A stretch of DNA of 64,000 nucleotides from Actinomucor elegans. Taxonomy: Eukaryota; Mucoromycota; Mucoromycetes; Mucorales; Mucoraceae. Location: assembly GCA_026027325.1 (NCBI GenBank), contig JAMSLZ010000005.1, forward strand, positions 372,001-436,000, in the 5' to 3' direction. The notes under the pieces are model-generated. The model was not told the origin of the DNA. It did not search any database and worked only from the letters and a program-made list of their open reading frames with translations. Positions 11,540-21,900 of the stretch are shown one piece after another; positions within the stretch are counted from its first letter, which is position 1; each line of letters begins with the position of its first letter. The position numbers and the translations under genes are program-made.

Positions 11540-12040
11540 ATATAAATGGCCAAGTTTATATCTTCAACTTTTCTAAACAGACTTTCAAAAAAAGACAAAT
11601 GCGTTAACATCGAGAATTTTCAAGTCGAAATTTAAAGTTTACTCACTTTTTTAAATGATATTATAATATAGTGCAATGTAAGATATATTTTTTTGTAATA
11701 CTGAATAATTTTAAAGCAAATTAGTTAACTTGATGATAATGTTTGGCTGATTCCATAATATAGCTGTTAAAAAAAGGAAGTTATTTTCAGTTGGAACGTG
11801 ACTTTATCGTACAACATTATGTTTGTATGCATTAGTATATCCTTACCAGCTCCTACACTATCTATTTTATTGTTTCGCCATCGTGGTGGAGATGAATTGT
11901 CCTTCCATTCATGTAGACTTGGAGAGTATTTGTATAGTTGAAAATTATTTACGAACAAAAAATGGAGTACGAAAATTGTGACGCATCATCATTCGTTTCG
12001 GGTGTTCAATTTAATTGTCTAAGAAATAATATTTACGTCC
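11540..12040. other. AT-rich leader upstream of cargo gene
   Basis: Sits between the truncated third tandem copy and the cargo start codon. Very AT-rich and presumably holds the cargo promoter. A 63-codon minus-strand frame (11767-11958) has no recognisable features. Confidence 0.5.
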
Positions 12041-14143
12041 ATGCAAATACCTCCAGTTTTAAAAAGAAATGATCTGGAACGCAGTGTAATCAATATGACA
12101 CCAAAAGCAAAGCCCAGATCCTTAAGTAGTGCAATGTGGGAAACTTTAGAAAATCCAAAAGTTTCAACTGAATTTCTTGAGGATTTTTCTTTAAATACTG
12201 AAGACAAAGCTATTGCAGGTTTTAAATTAGCATTCAAAAACATCAAACGACGAAAGAACTTTCAGAAAGTCAAACATCTTGTGAAAAATTATGAAAGTCT
12301 TGTAAAAGAGGTATATCTTGTATTTGCATAATTTTGCTTTGTACTAACTACAATTGTTTCCCGAATTCTAATAGTTTCTTTCTTCTAATGTTGCTAAATC
12401 CTTTTTTCAACAAAATGAAGTAGAAGAATCTATAATTGAAGAAGAGCAAGAAAGAAATAAATATCATTCAAATATCAAAAAAAGATACTATCAACAGCAG
12501 GTAAGAAGACACAGAACAGTGTAAAAATAGCGTATTGAAAATATCAATATCTTCTAGAATGAATATATCAGAAAAAGTAGAAGACGTGAAGTGGGTTGAG
12601 AATATATGTCGTAGTATAATGGTTTTGATTAACGGCATCATTGGATTGCTATAGGAAATTGATGATGACACGCCAGACGATATTGATGAACCTGAGCATT
12701 ATGATGAGCGTGGGCCGGTAAATATTGTTTTTTTCTTTGATCTTGGGAAAGTGTAGCAATGATAACGATAATTCATAAATAATATAAAGAATGTAGACTC
12801 TAGTAATAATAGTGATAACGAGATTTTTCTTTACAATGGTGAACAGGAATCGGTAAACTACTCTTTATTATAGCTCCTTCCATTTGAATTAAACTAAACG
12901 GTTATAAAGGAGCCTATTTCTTTTATATCTGACAGCACCTTCAAGTCAGATTCGCCGGGCTATTTTGGAGATAACTTGAAAACAAAATTTTATGTACTGC
13001 ATGCACACGAAATAGACATTTTGGGAGATCAAAACAAAAAAGAAACAAGATCTTATGACTGTTCCTCTTCTTTGGATGAGAGACTGTAGGTATTTCTTAA
13101 GACAATATAACTTTATGTTGATATTCTTGCATGATATAGGCGACTTTCATATATTACATACAATACTGAATTACCAGCTGAGTATGATTTGAATCCAGTA
13201 TCGTTCAACAATGAAGAATTAAACATGATACAGCAATGGAAATTTGTACGGAACATATTCGTAGATTTAAACGATAGTAGCAAAAATATTAATATACTAT
13301 CAAATAGAGTATTGTAAAAAATAGGCTATTCTATCCACCTGCCGCAACAACTCCAAGACAATTGTATTTATCTACGCTATTGGCCTTCACAACTCAAACT
13401 ATATTACATCAAATGCGCAATGAAAAACATGAAACTAGAAATAACAGCCATCCAGAATTTGAGTTTACAGTACAAAGTGTCAGTATATTGATAATATATC
13501 TTTTCCCAGCTCAAGAGTCAATTTCTTTCAGATGGTCAGTAGTATATTTTTATTATTTTGTATTATTGCGATTAATATAGTAGTAATAGGAACAAATCAT
13601 CATATACCAATTGTAAAAGCACAAAAAGAATGACAACTGATTTCATTATCTTAAACGAAGGAAGAGAGCTTGGTTGTGGAGAGATCAAACCTATTGGAAC
13701 GCCTATTGCGCTTTTAGAAGAGGACCGTGCTCGACTTGCTGAGACTATGAAACGACAGCTTAATGTTCGAATCATGAAGGCTAAGTCGATAAAAGAATTT
13801 CAGACGTTTGGCTTTTTTATATATGGCTTTGAAATTGAATTATACGTTATGAGATTTGATGAAGAAAATGGATATCAGCTGTATTTGTCACAGAACATCA
13901 CTTTACCAACAACATCAAGTTCCTATTCAAACATGGATATAACTCTTGGCTTACTTCTTGCTTTCAAAGTATAAAGCTCATACTTGTAATACTTTATCAC
14001 GAGTTACTAATACTACTATTCCTCTTTATCATTAGAACTTAATTACATCGTCCTTATCAGATGACACCGATACCACAGAACCATATGTTTACAACAAATA
14101 TGTCACACTGCTGAAGCCAACAGTTGCATTTGTTAACGAATAA
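12041..14143 (+). pseudogene. Cargo gene with PD-(D/E)xK-like motif, one frameshift
   Basis: Nine exons read naturally: 12041-12310, 12375-12500, 12558-12590, 12655-12717, 12790-12852, 12910-13085, 13140-13534, 13590-13968 and 14036-14143. The N-terminus is basic and helical, the middle acidic (EIDDDTPDDIDEPEHYDERG). The C-terminal ~165 residues contain MTTDFIILNEGRELGCGEIK and DRARLAETMKRQLNVRIM. The Asp ... Glu-x-Lys spacing resembles the core of PD-(D/E)xK nucleases (inference). It also recalls lineage-expanded uncharacterised proteins of Mucorales (memory, unverified). One lesion is clear: in exon 7 a TAA near 13317 is followed by continuation in another frame (NRLFYPPAATTPRQ). All splice sites remain good, so decay is recent or the lesion is a sequence error. 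The stop codon lies 4 nt inside the right arm. Confidence 0.65.
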
Positions 14144-15847
14144 ATTGAATGCATTATATTTTTAAAGATGGAAGAAATTTAGTTTGTACAGAAATTCCAA
14201 GCATTTAAAAATAAAAGCTTTTTCATTATTGCGTTTATCTTTGATCTGCACCTACTCCAAACCTAATTGAAAAGAAAAGAAAACTATTGGAGAAATAATG
14301 TCTATCTACCTGGAAAACCCTAAAGAGTTATATCGTTGTTCAGACTCAAGGTTACAACCTTTTCTAAATAAAGAGTCTTTGTAAAAGATTGCAGGATTAT
14401 AAATTTAGAGACTATGTAATCTTTGCTTTCTAAGAGTATCCCCAATGGACCTATTAACAATTAAGTTAATAGTCTATTAGCGATTTTCTGTCATCCATTG
14501 TATCTATTTTCCAGGTTATTATCTTAATCAGTTGCCTCCAATCTATTAAATTTAATAAATTTAGACAGGTCTAATAAGTCAAAAAAAAAAAATATTTTTT
14601 CCTGCCAAAATAATAGGTTCCGCTGCGGCAGAACATAAAAAGGACTATTAACTCGCAACTATGCCTATTAAATTAATTTTAATAGACCTCAATCGTTAGG
14701 GATGCTTTTAAAGATTCGTGAAACGCAAGTTTAACAGATTACTAAATTTGAGAAAGTGCAAGAAAAAAATTAAGAATAACCCAGAAATAAAATGAAAAAG
14801 CAGGGTCGTCCACAGTAGGTACCGTCTCTAACCTTAAAGAAGAGCATATCGTGTTCTTGATTGGTATTGTAGATGAAATCCAACCATTACAATTACTGAA
14901 ATGTGGGAAAGGCCGAACAAGGCCTTTCTAAGTTTAATTCCCAGCAAATCCGAATTATGCAGACACATAAAAAAAAACTGTGTATTGTCTATGAAGTTAG
15001 AGATCATAACAACTGCAAGAAACTCGCCAGAGATAATTCAAAAAAGAAAGGAATTTATCCTTGAGTGACTAACAGACAAAGAAATAGATTTTGAGAAGAA
15101 TTGTGTTTTTCTTGATGAAGCTGGGTTCAACCTACATATATCACGTACTCGTGGTTGCTCGAAAAAAGGGAAACTAGCTACGGCTGCTGTATATGCGCCT
15201 AGAAGTACTTATATTGCCATCTTAGGTGTCATTTCAAGTACTGGTATTATTAATATATCTTTGAAAAAACCTATTACAATTACCACTGGGATTAAGAGGA
15301 GAAGAGCTAATGCAAAGATTGTGCAGACAATTGCAGAAATTAAGGCTAGAACAAGATACTACCTTACTTAAATAACGTCATGGATGTGATTGATAAAAAC
15401 GATATGAAAGGACATTATCTCATAATGGATAATGTGCCTATACATAAACCTGCAACCATTAGAAATTTGATCGAAAACAGAGGTTATAAATGCACTTATC
15501 TACCACCATATTCTCCTTTCCTTAACCTGATCAAACTATTCTGGCCAAAAAGTCAAATGTGAAGTCAAGAGAAGACATTTCGGCACAGGTGGTGCTCTCA
15601 CTCTTAGAATTACGGGGTTATGTTCAAGTGTTACCCAGAAAGACTGTCAAGGCTGGATAAAGCATTTCTTGAGTTTTTTTTTTTTTCTTTTTTTTGACAG
15701 ATGTTTAGATACAGAAGAAAATTTATAGCAGCCCTTTGTACATTGTATGTCTTTCTTGAGCTTTTCTCATTTTATATCAACTTAGTTCTAATTTTGAATT
15801 TTCTCATTTTTTCCCGGGTCTATTCTCAAATTTGCTGAAAAAGACAA
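14137..15847 (-). repeat. Right inverted arm of the element
   Basis: Reverse-complement partner of 8752-10465. Length differences I found are one-base changes in A/T homopolymers (for example 9 versus 8 and 10 versus 9). Its inner edge overlaps the last codons of the cargo gene. Confidence 0.9.
14792..15562 (+). pseudogene. Tc1/mariner (DDE_3) transposase remnant, right arm
   Basis: Starts MKKQGRPQ and immediately meets a stop. The frame then shifts into a region reading EEHIVFLIGIVDE and again to KSELCRHIKKNCVLSMKLEI. An in-frame TGA occurs at 15066-15068. The frame moves once more between 15369 and 15380, where the MDVIDKNDMKGHYLIMDN block begins. First and second catalytic Asp are present; the third acidic position is Lys. 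These lesions match those in the left arm. Confidence 0.85.
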
Positions 15848-15849
15848 TA

Positions 15850-17008
15850 CTTTAAACTCTTATATCAGGCGTTGAGAATCATTTTGTCTATCAATATCAT
15901 CGCTCGTTTTCGCAATTTATACTGTAGAGCCTTTACCAAGGCATGGAAAGAGCGTAGCTTTTAGTTTAGTATAGTCTATTCCCTAAAGCCGCGGTGCCCA
16001 AGGATATGTCTGTTCAATTTCATGATAATAAAGAATATCCTGAATCAACAAATGTATATTATACGTGAAACGTAATCAGAGTTGAAATGAAGTATTTGGA
16101 TTCAGTAGCTCATTTTGCAGATATGCTACTTAACTAATACAGCATTTAATCAAAGATTAATCGCAAAATCTCGCAATTAATGCAATTAATGCAATTTATG
16201 AGCTTCAAAAATAAATAAATTTGAGGTTCAGAGCTTGATATTCGAAGCTCAGGAAATTGAAATCACATCATACAAGGTACAAGGTACAATATTCACTTTC
16301 AGCATTTAAAATCTTGATATAGTTTATAGAGCATCGTACTCTCTTTCCGAAGATGTAGATTTCATGATAATGAAGAGGAAAATTTCTAGTTAGGCCGTAA
16401 AAACGTTGTAATGTCAGAATAGTATATAAAGCACCTATGCTCAATAAAAGACTTGCACTAAATCGCATTCTAAAGAGAGGGATAAACTTTCTTCTACATA
16501 CTTTTCGTAACTTAAAGGTATACCTTTCTTTTCTCATCGAAATAGAACCAAATGTAAATTTTTAAGGATTTTTGTCGAAGGGGGTCTTCCATGTTCAATG
16601 ACCACTAGCCAATGAAATTAGCTAATTCAGTTACTAGTAGCAATAGCAGCAAAATAGCATCGGGTATAGTCCCGGTCAAACATGTTATAGAAGCTACAGA
16701 AGTCATAGAAGCTAATGGAAGCTATAGATTCTTTTTGAATGACCACTACAAAGCATTTGCTATACTGACGATGGTCTACTATATATTAGTACTCATCCTT
16801 GGTGACGATATTAGCAATTCAAAGCATAAACCAATGTATTCGAGCTTTCTCTGAAATTACAATAAATGCATGCTTTTTTTTTTGGTTGCTTCTATTAGCC
16901 ATATTAATGATTTTTTATTGGTTTTGTATAAATATCACTACAGACAGAATTGTTCTTGGCCGTAGTAGGAAATGAAAGGGTAAAAAGGGTAAATGATGAG
17001 TTTTTTTT
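15850..17008. other. Spacer between mobile element and malate synthase
   Basis: AT-rich. Short direct repeats of GCAATTAAT occur near 16170-16200, and GAAGCTA-type repeats near 16690-16725. Two frames of 80-89 codons (16268-16537 minus, with one hydrophobic segment; 16612-16854 plus) have no recognisable family and are not called as genes. Confidence 0.5.
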
Positions 17009-18923
17009 TTACAATTTGGATTGTTCGCTAACAGCAACAATATCGTCGTAGAGCAAGTCAGGAAGGAAATCATCGTAACGTTCACCAGTGACATTAGTAG
17101 CGAAAGCCTTCTTGGCAGCATCATATTTAGTGTTGGCATATTTAGCACCGAGGTTGTTGCGGATCTTGTCAGTTTCTTCATCCAAGATTTGAGAGACGTA
17201 AGAACCGGTAACTACCTTACCCTTATCAGTGCGAACGTTGTGACGAACCCATTGGTAGAGTTGAGATCTAGAGATTTCATAGGTGGCCAAATCTTCCATC
17301 AAGTTGAAGATGGGGACACAGCCAACACCTCTTAACCAAGCTTCCATATAAGCCAAACCGATTTGAATGTTTTCGCGAATAGATTCTTCGGTGATGGTAC
17401 CCTTGAAGTTGATATCAATCAAATCAGTAGCAGTGACATGAACATCATCACGACGGATATGAAGTTGATTAGCTTGGGGCATGTGTTCGTTGAAGATTTC
17501 AAGAGCAATCTTGACGAGATCGGGGTGAGCAACCCAGGTACCATCGTGACCAGCAGTAACTTCACGGAGCTTATCGTTGCGGACCTTGGTCATGGCAGCA
17601 TTGTTGGCTTCAGGGTTGTTCTTGATGGGAATTTGAGCAGCCATACCACCCATAGCATGGACACCACGCTTATGACAGGTTTGGATCAACAAACGAACAT
17701 AGGCATCCATGAAGGGAACAGTCATGGTGACAGAAGAACGTTGAGGCAAGACGAATTGAGGGTGGTTACGAAGCTTCTTGATGAAAGAGAAGATGTAATC
17801 CCAACGACCACAGTTCAAACCAGAGGAGTGATCACGAAGTTCATAGATGATTTCGTCCATCTCATAAGCAGCAAGAAGAGTTTCAATCAAGACGGTACCA
17901 CGGATAGTACCACGAGGAATGTTGAGCATATCTTGAGCAACATTGAAGATATCGTTCCAAAGTCTATCATGCGTTAGTTATTACCAGATGCATTCCTTTT
18001 TAACTATATATTATACCTGGCTTCCAAGTGAGACTCCATCTTGGGCAAGTAGAAATAAGGACCCTTTCCACGCTTGATGAGTTCCTTGGCGTTATGGAAG
18101 AAGTAAAGACCAAAGTCAAAGATAGAAGCAGACATTGGCTCGCCATCAACCAATACATGGCTTTCCTTCATGTGCCATCCTCTATTTTTTTTTAAAAAAA
18201 AGTGTCAGCTCTTACTGAAACAACTGTAGTATTGTATTTTTTTTTTTTTTTTTTTTTTACCTAGGTCTATAATGATAGATTTGTCAGAACAAGTGTACAT
18301 ACGTTATCAGATTTATTAACTTACCTAACAAGAAGTGTAGCGATCTTTCCATCCTTGCGGAGAGCATATTTCTTGCCGTTAGGGTTGGTGAACTCGATAG
18401 TCTCGCGAACAGCATCGCGCATGTTGACTTGACCGCTGATGACATTGGTCCAAGTAGGTGAAGTGGAATCTATCCATGAATACAGTTTAGCTTTTTATGC
18501 AGACGGGTTACACCCTTTTTTTTTCTCTCTCTCTCTCTTACCTTCGAAATCAGCCATGAAAGTATAAGCACCAGAGTTCAAGGCATTGATAACCATCTTA
18601 CGGTCAACAGGACCAGTGATTTCAACACGACGATCTTGGAGACCAGGAGCAGGAGGAGCAGCGCGCCAGTTGGGATCATTACGAATGAAAGCAGTCTCGG
18701 GCAAGAAATCGGGAAGAACGCCACGATCAAGAGCTTGTTGACGAAGAACACGCTTTTGCAATAAAGTCTTGCGAGTGGGGTTGAAGATACGTTGAAGGGT
18801 TGCAACGAATTGTAAGGCTTGAGGAGAGAGGATCTCTGCTTCAGAAGCGGTGACAGGTGCTAATACAGCGACACCGGGAACATTGGATCTAATAAGCTTT
18901 GCGGTTTGAGACAAGACAGACAT
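17009..18923 (-). CDS. Malate synthase, peroxisomal (glyoxylate cycle)
   Basis: Condenses glyoxylate and acetyl-CoA to malate, allowing growth on C2 compounds and fatty acids. Minus-strand exons are 18923-18542, 18469-18325, 18266-18261 (6 nt), 18181-18017 and 17963-17009, giving 550 aa, the usual length for malate synthase A. The family signature [17 protein letters not shown] is complete. Other landmarks are MADFEDSTSPTW, RPRGWHMKE and [16 protein letters not shown]. The C-terminus is SKL, a perfect type 1 peroxisome signal. The microexon ACCTAG supplies the Pro of the conserved RPRGWH motif; without it the product would read RGWH. A TATA element lies about 50 bp upstream of the ATG. Very secure. 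Confidence 0.96.
18261..18266 (-). other. 6-nt microexon of malate synthase
   Basis: On the minus strand: acceptor cattatag, then ACCTAG, then donor gtaaaaa. The neighbouring introns are 58 nt (18267-18324) and 79 nt (18182-18260). AG + A-CCT-AG + A gives codons AGA CCT AGA (Arg-Pro-Arg), matching the near-invariant RPRGWH of malate synthases. Confidence 0.85.
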
Positions 18924-18959
18924 TTTGGTTAAAGAAGAGGAGATTTTAAAAAAGGGAAT

Positions 18960-18981
18960 TTATATACAAAGGCTATTTATA
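18960..18981 (-). promoter_or_regulatory. TATA-like elements of malate synthase promoter
   Basis: On the minus strand TATAAATAG (18981-18973) and TATATAA (18966-18960) lie about 37-58 bp upstream of the start codon. One of them is the likely TATA box. Confidence 0.5.
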
Positions 18982-18989
18982 CGTGGTTA

Positions 18990-21900
18990 AAGATGTTTAA
19001 TAGCTTGAATGCTATCTATGAAGGTGACTGTCCTTCCACTGAGTCAAGTAATACACCTTTTTTTTAGTGGTTTCACATGCTAGTTGGATCATATTCACAT
19101 GGACCTTTGGTAAAAAAGCGGAAGCGCATACTAGGGATACGGTTATATCCTGCTTTGGTTCTTTATGTTAATTTCCTGTCCATTATTCTATACAAACAAT
19201 TACAAAAGATACAATCAAAACTGGATTTTAAATTCCATTTATCATCTTTGTACACCAATAACAATCGATTTATACCGATATCTTCCATGACGTACAGTAT
19301 AAAATAAGAGGGTATAACGGAAATCAATTGAATCTCCGGAAGAAGTATTTGGGAATAATCCGGCTAAAGAAATTGGAGAGAGATAGAGGAGGAGCATTAC
19401 TGATGACCAATACTAATACCACGCATGAAAATATAAAATAATAATAATAAAAAATCGAGTCTCTGGTTTAACTGTAAGCTGATCATTGCATATACACAGT
19501 AAACATCACATTGTACTCTCTCATGCTTCAGGTTCAAATCAAGCAAAAATAAAAAAGAAACAGTTTTGCTTCGCAGCGTACTTTTTTTTTTTTTTTTTTA
19601 CCCACGAAAAAAGCATTTAAGTTTTTACTTGCCCTTTATTCATAAAAGGATGGGCCATGAAAAAAAGCGGGGTAATCATCATCTGCTACCACGTTACGCA
19701 ATGTTGGTAGTACGGTTGGTAATCTTATCCATTCTACATTCCTTGGTTGACACCTGTTTTCGCGTTTATGCATCATGACATGGTTTAATTACTTTAAAGG
19801 TACTTAGATTCGATCAAGGTGCAGTTCGAATCTTAACGCCGTCTGATTGGTGCTGCGTTGAATAGACTATCAATTGAAATAATAGAGCGACTCTCTCGAT
19901 ATTGAGAGATATCACCAAGCCACGAAAATTTCTAGACTGTTTTGTGACTGTTTTGTGTTTTTACAAATGGGGCTTAGCGGTTGCATAAATTGACATTTCT
20001 CGAGAAAAAGTTTGATGATTAGGCTTCTTTAGCTTACTATTCAAGGTTTGTATTGTATGTATACTGGTAGTTAGATGACTCTGTGAAGTTATATTATATA
20101 AAATGTTTATTTTCACATCAACGTTGCCCGAGACTTTTTTTTTCTTGTGTATGTTTTCGATTGTTTGGTCCTTTTACGCAAGTTCATTCGCATTAAACAC
20201 GTCATTGCTCTCTCTATAGCTCTGAGGTGTGCCGCTTATGTAGCGCTTGCAATATTAAGAGCTCTTTTGAGTTCTGACAATCGTTTGAGGACTAGTGTTT
20301 TTTCCGTAATGCTAGACTATAGGTTGATTGTCAAAATGCTTCTAATTTGTACATATCATTATGTTACATATTATTATTTATTAAAGGAAATGAAAAATTG
20401 TTTATTGTTAAACTTTGGTAAACATCAACTCTGGCAAAAGTCGTAGGGTGGGCCAAGATGTCGCAAAATACCCTTGAATACCTAATTAAATTTACCAGAA
20501 ACGCGAATATGATGATGCGCTGGCAAGTAAGGTTATAAGCCCAAGAACAGCTGATAGGTCACCATCAGTGTCATCAAATAGAAATGGACACCTAAAAAAC
20601 AATGACTTATCTAATAGGTGGGTCGCGCTTCCTCTGGCTCCTAGCCTTACTTCACTTGCGTGATTTGGTCAACGCTAGGCTAAATACGACGAATAAAATG
20701 CAAACATATGCTTTGAATTATACGAAACAAAGTTGAATTATAAAGCAAAAGTCAAAAGGCGACACAAACGTGCGCCACTACAACTACTGCTATAGATATT
20801 CTTGATCTTTATTTTTTGTCTCTCGGAAAATTTGCCAAAGCATTTTGATCGCATAGCTCATACAAGATTATTGATACTTAAAGAATCTTTTTTTAAAGAA
20901 ATTATGTTGGATTTGATGCCAAATCTTGTAGTGAAAGTATCATTTGATAAGTCTGTCAATTCAGAATTATCCTTGATGAATGCAATCATAATTCGGATAT
21001 TTTATATTTTAAAAACTGTACAAAAACCATACATGCATATCCCTTAATATGACATACCTATCTTATTAATAGACTATACATCAAAAACGTTGTTTGTACA
21101 CTCCACAAAAAAAGGTAAGTTCGGAAATTTAGCTTGGGGCAACGCGGATTTTTTTTAAAAAAAATCGGCTCATTTCTGACATCTCGATCAATTACAATTG
21201 AAAGTCGCATATGATGATGCCTGAAATATGCTTATGATCCACTATTACATCTATGAGTATTTTTAACTGCTTAAAATATTATAAGTAAATTACTTTATAT
21301 ATATATATAAATATAAATGGTAGAAATTATATACATTCTAGCAAAGTAGATCGAATTATCTGTAAATCTTTCAACTAGTCATAGTCAATGCTATACCTGA
21401 CAATTAGTGGATACTCACAAAAAGCTGCTTCTGTGATTAGAACTTTTGTTTAACTAAAAAAAGAATTAATATTATGGCTTCAGCCTAAGATGAAGTGTAA
21501 ATCGTGGTATTTCTTATGGCATGTCATATCCAATTCTCGAATAGGAGTGTGTTTGCTCCAGCGTCGCATCATTTGATTTTTCAAATGTAAATGGGGTTAT
21601 TGCTATTAATACTCATTGTTGTTTTTCATTGGCTCTTTTACATACTGATTTATGCTAGCGAATGCTTTTTTCGTCCATTAAACAATGATATGCGCTTTAG
21701 GACGAGCCTAGGGACGAAAACAGATGAACAAATTATGGTGCGGCGTAGTAGATACTATAGATCCAAAAATATCATATAAAAGTACCGTTATTGCCCACTA
21801 AACATCTAGTAGCTAATACGCTTAATATTTCTAATACAGCCCCTATTATCTTAAAGCAACAAATAAACACCCGGATATACTTTAAACTATAAAAGATAGA

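Larger units (their letters stand above)
8752..15847. mobile_element. Long-inverted-repeat Tc1/mariner-derived element with cargo gene
   Basis: The 7096-bp unit starts TTGTTCTTTTCAGCAAATTT. Read from the right end on the other strand it starts TTGTCTTTTTCAGCAAATTT. TA dinucleotides flank it at 8750-8751 and 15848-15849, as expected for Tc1/mariner target duplication. The ends are inverted arms of 1714 and 1711 bp that appear near-identical; most differences I found are in homopolymer length, plus a few near the outer tip. Each arm carries the same decayed DD34E-type transposase. The 3.67-kb interior holds a 358-bp tandem repeat and a multi-exon gene with cargo-like placement. It is non-autonomous as it stands. 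A palindromic duplication of one insertion or a cut-and-paste element with very long terminal repeats are both possible. Confidence 0.85.

Noticed and set aside
16268..16854. Two 80-89-codon frames between the element and malate synthase
   Set aside because: No homology recognised; composition equals the surrounding spacer.
19815..19840. tRNA-like T-loop sequence GTTCGAATC
   Set aside because: Flanking bases do not form a T-stem and no D-arm, anticodon arm or acceptor stem was found. No tRNA, rRNA or CRISPR array was recognised anywhere in the window.
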